Below the pieces are notes generated by a model. The model searched no databases. It was given only the letters and a program-made list of their open reading frames with translations, and was not told the origin of the DNA. From assembly GCA_944326265.1 (NCBI GenBank), contig CALVDE010000002.1:62001-126000 (forward strand): a DNA stretch of 64,000 nucleotides, in the 5' to 3' direction. Source of the stretch: an uncultured Bacteroidales bacterium. Lineage in GTDB: Bacteria; Bacteroidota; Bacteroidia; Bacteroidales; UBA932. Numbering within the stretch: position 1 is the first letter of the stretch; the number at the start of each line of letters is the position of its first letter. Below are positions 61,979 to 64,000 of the stretch, piece after piece. The position numbers were made by a program, and so were the translations under genes.

Positions 61979-63289
61979 ATGAGTTTAGTTGCCATAGTAG
62001 GACGACCCAACGTAGGTAAATCAACCCTTTTCAACCGCCTTGTAGGTATGCGCCAGGCCATCGTCGATGAGACGGCCGGAGTCACCCGCGACCGCCATTA
62101 CGGTCAGTGCGAGTGGTGCGGCACCACTTTCTCGGTGGTGGATACCGGAGGATACACCTCCAACTCCGAGGATGTATTCGAGGAGGAGATCCGCAAGCAG
62201 GTGATGATCGCCATCGAGGAGGCCGACGTAATCCTGTTTCTGGTGGAAGTAGGCACCGGCATTACCGACTTCGATGAGGAGATCGCCGACATCCTGCGCC
62301 GCAGTTCCAAGCCTGTCCTGCTGGTGGTCAACAAAGTAGACAGCGCGGACAAGCGATTCGACTCATATCAGTTCTACTCCCTGGGACTGGGTGATCCCTG
62401 GGACATCTCCTCGGCCAACGGCAGCGGCACCGGCGACATGCTGGACAAACTGGTCTCCATGCTCCCGGCAGACAAGGCAGCCGAAGACCCGCATGCCGGA
62501 GTTCCCCGCATCGCCATCGTAGGCCGCCCCAACGCCGGCAAGTCCTCGATTACCAACGCATTCCTCGGAGAGGAGCGCAACATCGTCACCCCCGTGGCCG
62601 GCACCACCCGCGACGCAGTGGAATCGTACTACAACAAGTTCGGCCACGAATTCATCCTCGTAGACACCGCTGGTCTGCGCAAGAAGACCAAGGTCAGCGA
62701 GGACCTGGAGTTCTACTCCGTAATGAGGGCCATCCGCGCCATCGAGCACTCCGATGTATGCATCCTGATGATCGACGCACAGTACGGAATCGAGGCCCAG
62801 GACATGGCCATCTTCAACCTCATTCTCAAGAACAGCAAGGGCTGCGTGGTGGCCGTCAACAAGTGGGACCTCATCGAAAACAAGACCAACAACACCATGA
62901 AGGAGTACACCGAGTCCATCCGCAAGCGGCTCGCCCCCTTCAGCGACATCCCGGTCATCTTCACATCGGTAATCAAGAAACAGAGAATCCTCGACGTGCT
63001 GGATGCTGCCGCCAAGGTCTGGGACAACTACTCCCGGAAGATCCCCACCTCCGCCCTCAACGAGGTCATGCTCGAGGAGATCGAGAACTATCCTCCCCCC
63101 TCGACCAAGGGCAAGTTCATCAAGATCAAATACATTACCCAGCTGCCCACCGCCTGTCCGTCATTCGCTTTCTTCTGCAATCTGCCGCAGTATATCGGGG
63201 CTCCTTACAAGAGATTCCTGGAGAACAAGCTGCGCAGTCACTTCGATTTCACCGGCTGTCCCATAAGAATATTTATGAGACAAAAATAA
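61979..63289 (+). CDS. der: Ribosome-associated double GTPase Der (EngA)
   Basis: A 436-residue protein with two GTPase domains. The first has [22 protein letters not shown] and VNKVDSAD; the second has [23 protein letters not shown] and [10 protein letters not shown]-terminal KH-like domain follows ([15 protein letters not shown]). It is needed for 50S subunit assembly. It follows the small Cys-rich protein gene by 6 nt. A large hairpin repeat lies directly after the stop. Confidence 0.97.
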   Translation: MSLVAIVGRPNVGKSTLFNRLVGMRQAIVDETAGVTRDRHYGQCEWCGTTFSVVDTGGYTSNSEDVFEEEIRKQVMIAIEEADVILFLVEVGTGITDFDEEIADILRRSSKPVLLVVNKVDSADKRFDSYQFYSLGLGDPWDISSANGSGTGDMLDKLVSMLPADKAAEDPHAGVPRIAIVGRPNAGKSSITNAFLGEERNIVTPVAGTTRDAVESYYNKFGHEFILVDTAGLRKKTKVSEDLEFYSVMRAIRAIEHSDVCILMIDAQYGIEAQDMAIFNLILKNSKGCVVAVNKWDLIENKTNNTMKEYTESIRKRLAPFSDIPVIFTSVIKKQRILDVLDAAAKVWDNYSRKIPTSALNEVMLEEIENYPPPSTKGKFIKIKYITQLPTACPSFAFFCNLPQYIGAPYKRFLENKLRSHFDFTGCPIRIFMRQK

Positions 63290-63293
63290 CCGG

Positions 63294-63409
63294 CGCTTCA
63301 GAGCGGGTAAAATGCAAGGCGTCAAGGTTCGCGGTGAGGGAGTTTACTGAGCGTAAATGACCGAGCCGCGATACCGCAGACAACGCAGCAGTTTGCCCGC
63401 TCTGAAGCG
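63294..63409. repeat. Large hairpin repeat (REP-like) between converging genes
   Basis: CGCTTCAGAGCGGG (63294-63307) and its exact complement CCCGCTCTGAAGCG (63396-63409) bracket 88 bp. The interior contains a second palindrome, TCGCGG with CCGCGA, around AGTTTAC and GTAAAT. The element fills the space between der and the DUF4783 gene and may terminate both. Its form suggests a repetitive palindromic element. Confidence 0.65.
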
Positions 63410-63410
63410 T

Positions 63411-63830
63411 TTACTGTTTTTCGATTTTGAGCTGCTCAATGTAGTTCCCGGCATCGTTGGTCTTGACCAGAATCGTGACTGTGAACATATTGCCGCCGCT
63501 GTCCAGATTGCCGACGGCGTATTCCATCGGATATGAGCCGCTCTTATAGACTATCTCAAAGCAACGCGGAGTATAGTCGGTAAAGAAATTACGGATTATC
63601 TGACGGGCCTGATTACGGCTGCAGTTGGAAACCGTTCCCATGACATCTATCTGGAGATTGTCGGCGAACCATGCCGCAAGGCACTCAGCATCACCGCGCT
63701 GCATATACTTAGATATAGGAACAAACACATTGCAGTCATCACTTCCGTCATCACACACTGCCTTGTTCTGGGAGAAAGACGGAAATGAGAAGAAGAATAA
63801 ACATCCGAGAGTCAATAACAATCTATTCAT
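63411..63830 (-). CDS. DUF4783 family exported protein
   Basis: A 139-residue protein with a signal peptide (LLLTLGCLFFFSFPSFSQ). Its NTF2-like mature part has SKYMQRGDAECLAAWFADNLQ, QARQIIRNFFTDYTPRCFEI and NMFTVTILVKT. The DUF4783 family is restricted to Bacteroidota and its function is unknown; the fold suggests ligand binding. In this group it commonly stands beside rlmH, as here (divergent). I chose MNRLLLTLG at 63830. Confidence 0.82.
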   Translation of the reverse strand: MNRLLLTLGCLFFFSFPSFSQNKAVCDDGSDDCNVFVPISKYMQRGDAECLAAWFADNLQIDVMGTVSNCSRNQARQIIRNFFTDYTPRCFEIVYKSGSYPMEYAVGNLDSGGNMFTVTILVKTNDAGNYIEQLKIEKQ

Positions 63831-63926
63831 CTGTCTGTTCCATTTTGCTCTCATTCTTTAGCAAAATTCAGGCCATTATAAGAAAAGACGTTTAAAATTT
63901 TCTTAGAGACTGTCTGGATTTTTTCT

Positions 63927-63934
63927 TACTTTTG
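63927..63934 (+). promoter_or_regulatory. -7 box of the rlmH gene
   Basis: TACTTTTG, 19 nt before the ATG at 63954. Confidence 0.55.
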
Positions 63935-63953
63935 TAAGCTAAAGGTCCCAGGC

Positions 63954-64000
63954 ATGAGGATAACATTGATAACAACAGGCAAGACAACCTTTGACTATAT
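63954..64000 (+). CDS. rlmH: RlmH, 23S rRNA pseudouridine-1915 N3-methyltransferase (5' part only)
   Basis: ATG at 63954 followed by RITLITTGKTTFDY to the window edge. This matches the RlmH start (M-K-I-x-L-I-x-x-G-K-T). The neighbouring DUF4783 gene, a usual companion, supports it. Only 15 codons are visible. Confidence 0.7.
   Translation, partial: MRITLITTGKTTFDY

Noticed and set aside
1..64000. CRISPR arrays, rRNA operon, prophage or conjugation genes
   Set aside because: No regularly spaced identical repeats, rRNA sequence, integrase, phage structural or transfer genes were seen anywhere in the window.

Overview
The window is a stretch of a Bacteroidota chromosome, most likely order Bacteroidales. 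The evidence is the -7 promoter box TAnnTTTG upstream of many genes, the gene neighbourhoods (rimP-nusA-infB; ileS-dksA-lspA; DUF4783 next to rlmH; a GT3/GH57/GT4/GH133/GlgB glycogen cluster), BACON-type lipoproteins, TPR-membrane-HTH regulators and a TonB-receptor relative. GC content is moderately high and genes are tightly packed. I cannot fix the family; something close to Rikenellaceae or Cryptobacteroides-like lineages would fit.

Layout. 1-7359: translation and transcription genes (a RimP lacking its C-terminal domain, NusA, IF2), then a MATE exporter, an AAA ATPase behind paired palindromes, and a DUF454 membrane protein. 7365-18300: BACON lipoprotein, TPR/AraC regulator, class I fumarase, sugar acetyltransferase, an orphan MacB/FtsX-type permease with a sigma-54-like promoter, and a BlaI repressor with an M56 sensor protease. 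18378-28636: an accessory, repeat-rich stretch with tRNA-Ser, two copies of a dispersed repeat of about 205 bp, an outer-membrane barrel, two near-duplicate TPR/HTH regulators flanking an AlbA/Schlafen-type ATPase, an internally deleted TonB-receptor remnant, an ECF sigma factor with a membrane partner, and a divergent HxlR/cupin pair. 28709-37180: PH-domain membrane proteins, a metallophosphoesterase, LspA, a DksA-like protein, IleS and CvpA.

37286-42671 is the most interesting segment. It is a compact peptide-export cassette: a 51-residue tail-anchored protein, a C39-peptidase ABC transporter, two small double-glycine peptides (each with a GxxxG motif in a predicted amphipathic helix), a terminator, a TolC-type outer-membrane channel and a periplasmic adaptor. 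No peptide-modifying enzyme is visible. It looks like a self-contained type I secretion system for a two-peptide, class IIb-like product.

42664-64000: housekeeping genes (TsaB, HIT, GreA with a terminator in its leader, RibF), a five-gene glycogen operon that includes a glycogen synthase-glucan phosphorylase fusion, exonuclease VII (whose large subunit carries four exact-length 22-residue repeats), EngB, PRPP synthetase, NadE, Der, a hairpin repeat, a DUF4783 protein and the start of rlmH. Domain names come from recognising motifs by eye; no database search was run.
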